13,348 nucleotides of DNA from Desulfobacteraceae bacterium UBA2230 (GCA_002348005.1 DDYQ01000204.1:1-13348); one strand, 5' to 3'; counted from the stretch's first letter, positions 1 to 7,028 are shown. The notes: generated by a model from the letters alone, not told the origin. Made by a program: numbers and translations.

Positions 1-314
1 GAGCTTTTCAGAGAACCGCATAATTAAATTGTCCGCCAATGTCAACATTTTTATGTCGCCGGGGGCAAGGACGCTTGTGTCGGCAGAAACGATGTGCTAT
101 TCAAGGCGCCCGGTTTATTGATGTAATGATTATAGAAGATTAGAGCGTGCCGCGACCGCGGGCTGCGTCAGACTGCGGAAGATCGGCCGCTCCGGCAGAG
201 CTCCAAAAAAAGAAAGCGGCCGATGCGCCGCACCGGCCTTTGCTAGTTTGTCTTTACTCATGCAGCGGCACGAGTAATGGCACCCGATTCATCGCCCAAC
301 GAGGGAGATTGTCC
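1..314. other. Non-coding leader region upstream of gltX
   Basis: No convincing gene is visible here. The first ~60 bases are AT-rich. An open frame in phase with gltX runs back to a GTG at 147, but its translation has no resemblance to GluRS, and 315 has the better ribosome site. A perfect 10-base inverted repeat at 182-191/215-224 is listed separately. I could not find a well-spaced -35/-10 pair; TATAGA at 131-136 is the only -10-like hexamer and has no matching -35. Confidence 0.5.
182..224. repeat. Perfect inverted repeat in the gltX leader
   Basis: ATCGGCCGCT at 182-191 is exactly complementary to AGCGGCCGAT at 215-224, giving a 10-bp stem with a 23-base loop. There is no T-run after it on either strand, so it is not a standard intrinsic terminator. 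It lies about 90 bases before the gltX start and could be a leader hairpin or a protein-binding site. Confidence 0.6.
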
Positions 315-1730
315 ATGACACCCATCCGTACCCGATTTGCCCCCAGCCCAACCGGCTACCTGCACGTGGGCGGCGCCCGCACGGCCTTGTTCAACTGGCT
401 GCATGCGCGCCATACCGGAGGCCGTTTTATCCTGCGCATCGAGGACACCGACGTGGCCCGATCGACCCAGGCGTCGGTGCAGGCTATTTTCGACGCCCTC
501 GAATGGCTCGGGATCGATTGGGACGAAGGCCCTTTCTATCAGAGCCAGCGCTCGGCGGTCTACAGCGAGTACATTCAAAAACTGGTGGCGGCGGGCAAGG
601 CCTACTACTGCACCTGCACGCCGGAGCAGATCGACGCCATGCGCGAACGGGCGCGCGCCACCGGCCAGAAGCCGCGCTACGACGGCACCTGCCGCGAAAT
701 GAACCTTGGGCCGTCGGCCAAGGCGGTGGTGCGCTTCAAGGCCCCGCTGACCGGCACGACGGTGATCGAAGACATCATCAAGGGACGAATCGTCTTCGAA
801 AACAGCGAGCTGGATGACTTCGTCCTGTGCCGCAGCGACGGTATGCCCACCTATAACTTCGCCGTGGTGATCGATGATGTGACCATGGATGTCAGCACCG
901 TGGTGCGCGGCGACGACCATGTGATGAATACCCCCAAGCAGATCCTGCTCTATCAGGCGCTGGAACACCCCCTGCCGGTTTTCGGCCACGTGCCCATGGT
1001 GCTGGGCGCCGACCGCACCCGCTTGAGCAAACGCCACGGCGCGACCTCCGTGACCGCTTACCGCGATATGGGCCTCCTGCCCGAGGCCTTCATCAACTAT
1101 CTGGCCCGCCTGGGCTGGTCGCACGGTGATCAGGAGTTCTTCACGCGTTCCGAATTGATCGCCAAATTTACCCTGGAGCACGTCGGCCGGTCGGCCGGCA
1201 TCTTCGACCCGGTCAAACTTCAGGCGCTCAACGCCGATCACATCAAAGCCGGCACGCCGGCCGCCCTGGTCCGGCACCTGCGGCCCTTCTTGAATGAACT
1301 CGGCATCGCGGCCGAAGATGACGAATACCTGTGCGCGGTGATCCCCACGCTGCAGGCGCGCAGCAAGACCCTGCGGGAGATGGCCGAACAGTCGCGCTTC
1401 TACTTTCAGGAGGTTATCGCCCTGGACGGCGAAGCCGCCCGCAAATTCCTCACGCCGCAGATCCGGCCGGTGCTCGAAGCGGTGCGGGCGCAGCTGGCCG
1501 CTCTACCGGTCCTGGAAGAAAAGCCGCTCGAAGCGCTCTTTGCCGATCTGGTCGAGCAATTGGCGATAAAGTTCGGCAAAATCGCCCAGCCGCTGCGGGT
1601 GGCCCTGACCGGCGGCACCGTGAGCCCGGGGATTTTCGAGATCATGGTCGTATTGGGCAAGTCGCGCGTCCTCGCCCGTTTGGACGCCGCCATCCAATAC
1701 ATCGCCGCGCAGCCGGCCGCGCAAGCCTGA
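315..1730 (+). CDS. gltX: Glutamyl-tRNA synthetase (GluRS)
   Basis: This cytoplasmic class I aminoacyl-tRNA synthetase joins glutamate to tRNA-Glu, and also to tRNA-Gln in organisms that use the transamidation route. The 471-residue length fits the family. The HIGH-type motif is HVGG at residues 17-20 after FAPSPTG. The KMSKS-type motif is RLSKR at 236-240, followed by HGA. The C-terminal anticodon-binding half contains the typical RVALTGG...SPGIFE stretch at 428-442. A zinc-site-like cluster is present with Cys99, Cys101 and Cys126, but residue 128, where E. coli GluRS has His, is Glu. The ATG at 315 is chosen because GGAG lies 7 bases upstream and the protein then begins directly with the Rossmann-fold motif; the longer GTG start at 147 adds 56 unrelated residues. 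A tRNA-Gln gene follows 72 bases after the stop. Confidence 0.97.
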   Translation: MTPIRTRFAPSPTGYLHVGGARTALFNWLHARHTGGRFILRIEDTDVARSTQASVQAIFDALEWLGIDWDEGPFYQSQRSAVYSEYIQKLVAAGKAYYCTCTPEQIDAMRERARATGQKPRYDGTCREMNLGPSAKAVVRFKAPLTGTTVIEDIIKGRIVFENSELDDFVLCRSDGMPTYNFAVVIDDVTMDVSTVVRGDDHVMNTPKQILLYQALEHPLPVFGHVPMVLGADRTRLSKRHGATSVTAYRDMGLLPEAFINYLARLGWSHGDQEFFTRSELIAKFTLEHVGRSAGIFDPVKLQALNADHIKAGTPAALVRHLRPFLNELGIAAEDDEYLCAVIPTLQARSKTLREMAEQSRFYFQEVIALDGEAARKFLTPQIRPVLEAVRAQLAALPVLEEKPLEALFADLVEQLAIKFGKIAQPLRVALTGGTVSPGIFEIMVVLGKSRVLARLDAAIQYIAAQPAAQA

Positions 1731-1756
1731 CAGGCCAAAATGCGGCCAAAATCCGC

Positions 1757-1785
1757 TTGACTCCCCGGGTCAAGCTCATTATGTT
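1757..1785 (+). promoter_or_regulatory. Sigma70-type promoter of tRNA-Gln
   Basis: TTGACT (1757-1762) and TATGTT (1780-1785) are separated by exactly 17 bases. The predicted transcript would start near 1792, about 11 bases before the mature tRNA 5' end. This suggests the tRNA can be transcribed independently of gltX. Confidence 0.6.
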
Positions 1786-1802
1786 AGCTGCGTTTTACAA
1801 AC

Positions 1803-1876
1803 TGGGGGATCGTCTAACGGTAGGACCACGGACTCTGACTCCGTTTGTCCAGGTTCGAATCCTGGTCCCTCAGCCA
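1803..1876 (+). tRNA. tRNA-Gln (anticodon CUG), CCA encoded
   Basis: A complete cloverleaf can be folded. The acceptor stem is TGGGGGA (1803-1809) with TCCCTCA (1866-1872). The anticodon stem is ACGGA/TCCGT (1828-1832/1840-1844) around the loop CTCTGAC, which puts CTG at 1835-1837 and so reads the Gln codon CAG. The T arm is CCAGG-TTCGAAT-CCTGG. The discriminator is G1873, and CCA (1874-1876) is encoded in the DNA. The U1-A72 pair and G73 are typical of bacterial tRNA-Gln. It has its own promoter upstream and a terminator 9 bases downstream. Confidence 0.96.
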
Positions 1877-1884
1877 AATGAATC

Positions 1885-1918
1885 AAGGGGTTAAGCGTAA
1901 GGGCTTATCCCCTTTTTT
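1885..1918 (+). terminator. Intrinsic terminator after tRNA-Gln
   Basis: AAGGGG-T-TAAGC (1885-1896) pairs with GCTTA-T-CCCCTT further on, with one T/T mismatch and a short loop, and is followed by a run of six T at 1913-1918. This is the classic rho-independent layout on the + strand and would end both the tRNA transcript and any gltX read-through. Confidence 0.88.
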
Positions 1919-2041
1919 CAATTTGCGTGACTTCGTGTGGGACTTTGCCTGGCCTGCTTTTAAAGCCGCGGGTCAAGCGCTCCGGTGCAGCTCGCTATCG
2001 ATGCCGTTCAGGCGTATAATCTCAACCATGAATTAATACCA

Positions 2042-2072
2042 GCGGCCCTGATAAAGATACGCGCAGGGCCGC
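2042..2072. terminator. Hairpin between convergent tRNA-Gln and OmpA-type gene
   Basis: GCGGCCCTG (2042-2050) is perfectly complementary to CAGGGCCGC (2064-2072), with a 13-base loop; extending outward adds two more pairs after one mismatch. It sits 26 bases beyond the stop of the - strand OmpA-type gene, where a terminator is expected. The T-tract is poor on both strands (GGTGTTTTG on +), so it may be a rho-assisted or weak terminator. Confidence 0.45.
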
Positions 2073-2097
2073 CGGTGTTTTGATCGGTCCGACTAAA

Positions 2098-3330
2098 CTA
2101 CTCTAACGGTTTCAATTCCACCCGACGGTTTTGGGCCTTGCCCTCTTTGGTCTTGTTGTCGGCGACCGGCTGGGTTTCGCCGTAGCCTTTCGATGAAATC
2201 CGTTCCGCAGCGATTCCTTGCTGCCTGAAGTAATCGGCCACTGCCCTGGCCCGCTTTTCGGACAAGCCCTGGTTGTAGCTGTCCTTGCCGTCGCTGTCCG
2301 TGTGGCCCTGCACCTCGATGCGCATTGCGGGGTTCTGCTTCAATACCTGCAAGGCTTCGTCGAGCCCGGCCTGCATGTCGGGTTTGATGTCCGCCTTGTT
2401 GGTGTCAAAGAACACGTTGGCCAGCACCCAGCAGCCCGCCGCGTTGACCTTGGCGCCTTTGGGGGTTCCGGGGCAGCGGTCCTTGCTGTCGAGCACGCCG
2501 TCGCCGTCTGAATCGATGTCGGCCTTCTTCACGGGGATTGGGCAGCCCTTGTCGTCAACCTTGATCCCGGCCGGCGTATTGGGGCACTGGTCAACGTTGT
2601 CGGGCACTCCGTCGCCGTCGCTGTCGAGGACCTCCGCTAAAAAGACGTTTTGCACAAAACCGGCCATGGCGTCAGCCGAGGTCAGGCTGCGTCCTGCAAG
2701 CGCGGCGCCGCAGGGGGTCACGGAGGCGATCTGCTGCATAACCGCGGCGCCTTCAGCGTCCTCGCCGACATGCACGGTGTAGATGCACAGGCGGTCGCCG
2801 AACTCGGTTTTGAGCGCGTTGGCCGCCGCAAGGGGTTCGGTGCCCACATCCTGTCCGTCGCTGACCATGATCAACGCCATTTTGCCTTTGATCTGCTTCA
2901 AATCAGCCGCCGCCGCCTTGAGCGCCTCGGCCATGGGAGTGGTTCCGCCGGGCTTGGAGATGCCGTCCAGCCCCTGCTTGAAGGCTGCACGCTGATAAGG
3001 CGCCATGCCGAAGAACAATTGGGTTTTCGCCTTCGATACCGCAGGCTCGTGGCCGAACCCGCGCAGACCGCCGGTGACCGCAAGCGGCGGCAGGGTCCGG
3101 TTCATGCGGTCCACGATCGATTTGGCCAGATCGAATTTCATGTAGTCGCCGTCGCCCTCGGTCATGGAACTGGAGGCGTCCAGCAGCACGAGAAAACCAT
3201 CCACCTTGGCTGCGGTTTTGCCACTTTGGTACTGAGGGGTCAGGTCCCTTGCGGCCATGTCCGGGGCCAGATAGATTTTGGCGCAACCCGTGAACAACAG
3301 ACCGACCATGATCAGACGCATCACTTTCAT
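2098..3330 (-). CDS. OmpA-family lipoprotein with VWA domain and TSP3-like repeats
   Basis: Predicted 410-residue lipoprotein. The N-terminus is a short signal ending LLFTGC, with Cys16 as lipidation site. Residues ~44-235 form a von Willebrand A domain with a MIDAS-type metal site: DASSS at 51-55, Thr in GGTTP (128-132), and VSDGQD (156-161). Two calcium-binding thrombospondin type 3-like repeats (DSDGDGVPDNVDQCP at 236-250, and DSDGDGVLDSKDRCP at 273-287) lead into a C-terminal OmpA peptidoglycan-binding domain, ~302-410, with FFDTNKADI, GHTDSDG, LSEKRARAV and NRRVE. The start at 3330 is chosen because AAAGGAG sits 6 bases upstream and the protein then begins with the lipoprotein signal; the frame is open to 3468 but that stretch has no signal. 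It probably anchors in the outer membrane and binds the cell wall while the VWA domain contacts a partner. It follows the DUF4382 gene on the same strand after 130 bases. Confidence 0.92.
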   Translation of the reverse strand: MKVMRLIMVGLLFTGCAKIYLAPDMAARDLTPQYQSGKTAAKVDGFLVLLDASSSMTEGDGDYMKFDLAKSIVDRMNRTLPPLAVTGGLRGFGHEPAVSKAKTQLFFGMAPYQRAAFKQGLDGISKPGGTTPMAEALKAAAADLKQIKGKMALIMVSDGQDVGTEPLAAANALKTEFGDRLCIYTVHVGEDAEGAAVMQQIASVTPCGAALAGRSLTSADAMAGFVQNVFLAEVLDSDGDGVPDNVDQCPNTPAGIKVDDKGCPIPVKKADIDSDGDGVLDSKDRCPGTPKGAKVNAAGCWVLANVFFDTNKADIKPDMQAGLDEALQVLKQNPAMRIEVQGHTDSDGKDSYNQGLSEKRARAVADYFRQQGIAAERISSKGYGETQPVADNKTKEGKAQNRRVELKPLE

Positions 3331-3460
3331 GATTTCTCCTTTGCTTGCGATTGTGAACTCACAGGTCAGACACAGAACTTGATTGAGTTTTCGACCCCGA
3401 CCTTGAAAATGCCGGACCACCTTTTGCTTGTCCCGAGTAGCAGTACAATTACAACGCCGT

Positions 3461-4636
3461 TCATTCAACCGGCACTGCGGTTGAAATCACAATATTCTGC
3501 AGGGTCCCCACTTGGATATCCGGATAGGTAACCGTCTCGTATCCGACACTCGAAGCAACGATCGTGCAGATTTGACCGGCAGGCAGACTCACCATGTAGC
3601 CGTAGGTATTTAAGACATTGATCGAAATGATCTCGATCGCGTTCGGGCCATCGCTATCGGTGGTGTCCTTGCGGAAGCTGAGCGTGGCATACTGCTCGAG
3701 CGCGCCATCGGTGATTTCCACGTCACCCGTAACAACACCTGCTCCTTCAGCGCTATCGTCGAGCTCAAGGTCCTTTTCTACCGGATCCGCACCCGCGCTG
3801 ATTTTACTGAATACCACCCGGCCGTCAGCCGCATAGGCCACCAGATTGTAGTCACCCGGGGCCACAAACATTTGATAATGGCCGTTTTCATCTGTAATGG
3901 TGGCGGCTGCAACCGTCACCTGTCCCGCAGAGTCGTCTGCGGCGGCTGCGTCGAAGACCTGAGCACTGACCTGAGCACCCCCAACAGGAACATAGGCTTC
4001 GCCTTCCAGTCGGGTCACCTGACCGGCAATGGTCGTGCATTCGGGCAATTCACGGACCTTGATGGTCGGTTTGAGCAGCCAGTTTTCGCTTGCGCCTGCC
4101 TGGACGACCGAATGGGCTGCGTCGAAATCCAGGATCAGTTCAGTTGTCTCCCCGCCCGTGATCTCAAACCCATTCACAATCTTGACACCGGTTTTTTCCC
4201 CGCTGGGGATTTTCAATTCATAGGTATTCGGCGGATCCTGGGTGTCGATGACGTAATTGGCATACGGGTGCGCCACACCGCCATTCAGATTCAATTCGGC
4301 TTCGGTGCCGATAATCAGTCGCATTTGGGTGTAGTGCCCCTCCTGCAACGATACCAGCCCGAGGTTTTGCCGGACGCCGTTTACCAATTCCAAAAGGTTC
4401 AAGGTGATCGGACTTTTTGGCATATCCACCTTTTTCCAGTTGTTGGGGCTGTTTTCATTGCCGCCAAGGTGCACCTGAACTTCCTTGATGGTGACATACA
4501 CGGCCTGGTAGGAACCCGATGCATCCGTAAGGCTCAATGAAAGCGTTCCTGGATCGCCGCCGGATGAACCGCCGCCGCCACAAGCCGCCATCAACGCCAA
4601 CGCCGAGAAGACAAATACCAACAACCCTTTCTTCAT
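3461..4636 (-). CDS. DUF4382 lipoprotein with carboxypeptidase-regulatory-like domain
   Basis: Predicted 391-residue secreted lipoprotein of unknown function. The signal peptide ends in LMAAC (Cys19) and is followed by a Gly/Ser-rich linker (20-30), typical of a surface-tethered protein. Residues ~31-197 match the DUF4382 pattern as I remember it: it opens LSLSLTDAS, has VYVTIKEVQVH (47-57), and ends in WLLKPTIKV. Residues ~203-270 resemble a carboxypeptidase-regulatory-like beta domain (IAGQV..., ITDENGHYQMFVAPGDYNLV), and the rest (300-391) may be another such beta-sandwich. The ATG at 4636 is preferred because AGGAGG lies 5 bases upstream; a GTG at 4642 overlaps that ribosome site. The OmpA-type gene lies 130 bases downstream on the same strand, so co-transcription is plausible. 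Substrate and role cannot be told from sequence. Confidence 0.85.
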   Translation of the reverse strand: MKKGLLVFVFSALALMAACGGGGSSGGDPGTLSLSLTDASGSYQAVYVTIKEVQVHLGGNENSPNNWKKVDMPKSPITLNLLELVNGVRQNLGLVSLQEGHYTQMRLIIGTEAELNLNGGVAHPYANYVIDTQDPPNTYELKIPSGEKTGVKIVNGFEITGGETTELILDFDAAHSVVQAGASENWLLKPTIKVRELPECTTIAGQVTRLEGEAYVPVGGAQVSAQVFDAAAADDSAGQVTVAAATITDENGHYQMFVAPGDYNLVAYAADGRVVFSKISAGADPVEKDLELDDSAEGAGVVTGDVEITDGALEQYATLSFRKDTTDSDGPNAIEIISINVLNTYGYMVSLPAGQICTIVASSVGYETVTYPDIQVGTLQNIVISTAVPVE

Positions 4637-4654
4637 CTGCACCTCCTTTGATCA

Positions 4655-4693
4655 TTGAGCGGCCGGTGCCAAGCGGCCCCGGCTTGCGCTCAA
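4655..4693 (-). repeat. Leader hairpin just upstream of the DUF4382 ribosome site
   Basis: TTGAGCG (4655-4661) pairs with CGCTCAA (4687-4693), and GCCGG (4662-4666) pairs with CCGGC (4679-4683), leaving a 3-base bulge (4684-4686) and a 12-base loop. In the - strand transcript this 12-bp stem would end about 8 bases before AGGAGG. It could protect the message or influence translation. Confidence 0.5.
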
Positions 4694-4862
4694 CAACTAA
4701 AATGAAAATCCAAAATTGGGGTGCAAGCTGCGTACCACGCAGCGCTTTTTAAATCTTGAACTGATTAAGCTACTTAGAACAGTCGGGGGTACGACGATTG
4801 CCGTCGATGGATAAAAATTTACAATTTGGGTGTCGATTTATGCACAGGCATGGTCCGCGGCC

Positions 4863-4912
4863 AACCAAATCAAAGGGCCGCGCTTTTCAGTGCAGCCCTT
4901 TGTCGTTTGGTT
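4863..4912. terminator. Large hairpin downstream of DUF3467 gene
   Basis: AACCAAA (4863-4869) pairs with TTTGGTT (4906-4912), and CAAAGGGC (4871-4878) pairs with GCCCTTTG (4895-4902), with a small asymmetric bulge between. This makes a 15-bp stem. It begins 38 bases after the stop of the - strand DUF3467 gene. The tail on the - strand is not a T-run, while the + strand has TTTTAAAAA. Termination of the DUF3467 transcript is the likeliest role. Confidence 0.5.
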
Positions 4913-4949
4913 TTAAAAAGCCTTAAAGTCGAGAGGCGACCCCGGCGGG

Positions 4950-5270
4950 TTACGATGCCGCGGGGGTGCCGAGGTCGAGCTTGCCGTAACGCTTTTCATA
5001 GTCCGCCAGCACATTGGCCAGAAGCAGCGACAGGCGTTTGGCCGCAAAGGGACTCATCACGATCCGGTCGGAAAGCTGGACCTTGATGTCCTTCTGCCCT
5101 GCGTGCCAGTTCTGGTTCATGCCGAACAGCAACACGATTTCTTCGCGCCCGCCGGCGACGTTGGAGACATTGCAGTAAACGCTGCGCATGTTGGTGTCGT
5201 CCCACACGATCCTCGGCTGGCCGGCCGCCTGAGCCTCTTTTTCCACGTTCGCACTTTTCTGATCCGCCAT
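4950..5270 (-). CDS. DUF3467 family protein
   Basis: A 106-residue cytoplasmic protein without signal or membrane segment. It matches my memory of DUF3467: an Asn-rich first strand (YCNVSNVA), a hydrophobic strand with a charged lead-in (REEIVLLFGMNQ), a strand with V-LSDRIVMSP, and a helix FAAKRLSLLLANVLADYEKRYG. The family is widespread and has no assigned function. The start at 5270 has AGGAG about 7-8 bases upstream (AAGGAGAGACCA before ATG). A TTGACA on the - strand (5347-5342) could be a -35, but no good -10 follows. It is transcribed divergently from the first sorting-tail gene at 5527, and a large hairpin lies just downstream. Confidence 0.8.
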   Translation of the reverse strand: MADQKSANVEKEAQAAGQPRIVWDDTNMRSVYCNVSNVAGGREEIVLLFGMNQNWHAGQKDIKVQLSDRIVMSPFAAKRLSLLLANVLADYEKRYGKLDLGTPAAS

Positions 5271-5464
5271 TGGTCTCTCCTTAGTTGTCGGTTGATGAGC
5301 AGTTCGGGTGCTGCGTCTCTTTACTACTTCTTTTCAGTGCATGTCAAAACCACATAAATCATTCTTTCGACCTAAGCCGATCGAAGGACCATAAGAAGAA
5401 AACCATAACCAGGGCCTATAGCGCCCGGAACCAGGAGCTGATAGGTTAAATTGACCAGGGGTTT

Positions 5465-5486
5465 GCCGCCTGCACCACCAGGCGGC
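5465..5486. repeat. Inverted repeat before the first sorting-tail gene
   Basis: GCCGCCTG (5465-5472) is perfectly complementary to CAGGCGGC (5479-5486) around CACCAC. It lies 40 bases before the GTG start at 5527 and has no T-run. It could be a leader hairpin or an operator. Confidence 0.5.
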
Positions 5487-5526
5487 CGAAACACGCAAGC
5501 TGCCGTACAGGCACGAAGAGGAGCCG

Positions 5527-6240
5527 GTGAAAGAAAGCCGATTGAAATCTCCGGAATTTACCATTGCCGCGGTGCTGCTGCTGCTCCTTGTGCCTGCCGC
5601 GGCCGCCGCCCACAGCTATCGCTTTGACTGCCTCGACTGCCCCGGCATTCTCGGAAACCAGCTTTCGGTCGCACTGAGCGCCGATGACGGCAGCGTCGTG
5701 TTCACGTTTTACAATGGCCTGGGCTTGACGGAATCGGAATTCATTCCCTCTTCGATCACGGGCATCTATTTCGATTTCGGCGAGCTGACCCAGAGCGGCG
5801 CCGCTATCGACTGGTCTTCTTCAGGCGGCATCTGGTTCGCCTCGCCGGCCAGGCCGGCCGACCTGCCGGGCGCCAAAACGTTGACGCCCCGCTTCGACAC
5901 CGACTTCGGCATTGGCAGCGGCCGCCCGACGCCGAAAGCCGGGATCGACGGCGCCGGGGAGTGGGTTTCCGTGGCCTTCACCGGGTTCACGTATGCGGAA
6001 GCCGCTTCCGCCCTGAACAGCGGCACGTTGCGGATCGGCCTTCACGTGCAGGGCATCGGCGCCGACGACGAGGGCGGGACTTTCGTCAATGCCGTGCCCC
6101 TGCCGGGGACCCTGCTCCTGCTGGCCGCGGGGCTGGCCGGGTGGATCGGACTGCGGCGGAAACTGCCCGTGGACCGATCCGCATCATACTCGAGTCGTAT
6201 CCGCATTGCGCCGAAAATACGAAAAAAACAAACCCCCTGA
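5527..6240 (+). CDS. Secreted protein with VPLPGT (PEP-CTERM-type) sorting tail, copy 1
   Basis: A 237-residue protein. The N-terminal signal peptide is KESRLKSPEF, then a hydrophobic run TIAAVLLLLLVPAAAAA (12-28). The mature body is Gly/Ser/Asp-rich and beta-like, with a Cys pair (CLDC, 35-38). Near the end it carries VPLPGT (190-195), a hydrophobic helix (196-209) and the basic cluster RRK (210-212). That is the three-part signal of VPLPA/PEP-CTERM proteins, which an exosortase cleaves and attaches during export to the cell surface or matrix. Unusually, 25 residues follow the RRK cluster, rich in Arg, Lys and Ser; such signals normally end within a few residues. The start is GTG with GAGGAG close upstream (short spacing). 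The next gene, also with this tail, begins 108 bases later. The body matches no family I recognise. Confidence 0.85.
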   Translation: MKESRLKSPEFTIAAVLLLLLVPAAAAAHSYRFDCLDCPGILGNQLSVALSADDGSVVFTFYNGLGLTESEFIPSSITGIYFDFGELTQSGAAIDWSSSGGIWFASPARPADLPGAKTLTPRFDTDFGIGSGRPTPKAGIDGAGEWVSVAFTGFTYAEAASALNSGTLRIGLHVQGIGADDEGGTFVNAVPLPGTLLLLAAGLAGWIGLRRKLPVDRSASYSSRIRIAPKIRKKQTP

Positions 6241-6348
6241 CCGATGGAACCGATCGCGGGAAGGTGATATACATAAAATTCCCCAGCGGCGTCTACTCAA
6301 GACTCCCGGGGTACATGCATGCAGGACCCACTCACAAGAGGGGCATTT

Positions 6349-6912
6349 ATGAAAAAGCGGATTGCGACCCTGTTAAGTTTATGCACGCTCCTGGTATTTG
6401 CGGCACATGCGCAGGCGATTACGGTTACACCCAGTATTTCGGTTGCATCTGGAACGTTATCTGATTACCAACAATCCGGATCGGTGATCGAATTACTCGG
6501 CCCTCCATATACCATTGAAATAAGTAACGAGCTGTACCGGTACGAGTTCGATGTCGATCCTCCAGCATCAGGCATCCTGTCGCAAAACTATGAGATCATC
6601 GACGACAATCCGGAAAGAAGCGCTCTTACAATTCATTATACATCCGGGGCCCATGTCAGTGGCGATAATATTACATACATGATCGTAAAAGACGGTAATG
6701 CGGATCCTGCTTGGTATCTTTTTAATCTGACCGACTATTGGGATGGTATAGCAAATATCGAACTTGAAGGCTTCTGGCCTGGAGATGATTCGAAAGGCCA
6801 AATCGGCCACATATCCCTCCACGGAACAGCCGTGCCGCTGCCCGGCACCTTGCTGCTCCTGGGCACAGGGCTCCTCGCGCTGGTCGGGGTTCGGCGTAAA
6901 ATCAACAGCTGA
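6349..6912 (+). CDS. Secreted protein with VPLPGT (PEP-CTERM-type) sorting tail, copy 2
   Basis: A 187-residue protein. The signal peptide is MKKRIATLLSLCTLLVFAAHAQA, with cleavage expected after residue 23. The mature body looks like an all-beta domain without Cys. The tail is VPLPGT (162-167), hydrophobic helix (168-181) and RRK (182-184), ending three residues later as expected for an exosortase substrate. GAGGGG lies 5 bases before the ATG at 6349, so this start is preferred over an in-frame ATG at 6319. The body is AT-rich for this window: two 60-base lines counted by hand (6421-6480, 6661-6720) are 45% and 40% G+C, while 6841-6900, which encodes the tail, is 70%. This suggests an acquired or fast-evolving body joined to a resident sorting tail. 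It may be co-transcribed with copy 1. Confidence 0.88.
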   Translation: MKKRIATLLSLCTLLVFAAHAQAITVTPSISVASGTLSDYQQSGSVIELLGPPYTIEISNELYRYEFDVDPPASGILSQNYEIIDDNPERSALTIHYTSGAHVSGDNITYMIVKDGNADPAWYLFNLTDYWDGIANIELEGFWPGDDSKGQIGHISLHGTAVPLPGTLLLLGTGLLALVGVRRKINS

Positions 6913-7000
6913 TGCGCGTCGAGCGTATCGGGAACAACCCTCGGCCTCAGGGTGACGTGGCCGCCGATCTGACCCGCGTAAAAGTGTATTTGACACATGG

Positions 7001-7028
7001 ATGTCTCATCGTTGACAACGTGAGACAT
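7001..7028. promoter_or_regulatory. Palindrome, candidate operator or enhancer site
   Basis: ATGTCTCA (7001-7008) is exactly complementary to TGAGACAT (7021-7028), and the centre CGTTGACAACG (7010-7020) is itself palindromic; only T9 of 28 bases breaks the symmetry. No T-run follows, so it is more like a dimer-binding site than a terminator. It lies about 150 bases upstream of the -24-like element before the regulator gene, a normal distance for a sigma54 enhancer site. Confidence 0.55.

Larger units (their letters stand above)
4637..4949. other. Intergenic region between DUF3467 and DUF4382 genes
   Basis: No gene is supported here. It holds the DUF4382 ribosome site (AGGAGG), a leader inverted repeat (4655-4693) and a large hairpin (4863-4912), listed separately. 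The stretch 4700-4830 is AT-richer and probably carries the DUF4382 promoter, but I could not pick a clear -35/-10 pair. Confidence 0.5.

Noticed and set aside
278..293. TGGCAC as a sigma54 -24 box before gltX
   Set aside because: The matching -12 TTGC is absent at the required spacing.
147..314. Longer GluRS start at GTG 147
   Set aside because: The 56 extra residues do not look like GluRS, while the ATG at 315 has GGAG at good spacing and begins at the conserved fold.
258..1277. Long - strand open frame opposite gltX
   Set aside because: It is the mirror of a well-supported gltX frame, without any recognisable domain.
1856..1876. Phage or island attachment site at the tRNA-Gln 3' end
   Set aside because: No second copy of the tRNA 3' end and no integrase gene is visible in the window.
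3331..3468. Longer start of the OmpA-type lipoprotein
   Set aside because: It would bury the lipoprotein signal; AAAGGAG before 3330 marks the true start.
5459..5474. GG-N10-GC as a sigma54 promoter before the first sorting-tail gene
   Set aside because: Only the minimal dinucleotides fit, and the site overlaps an inverted repeat; too weak to call.
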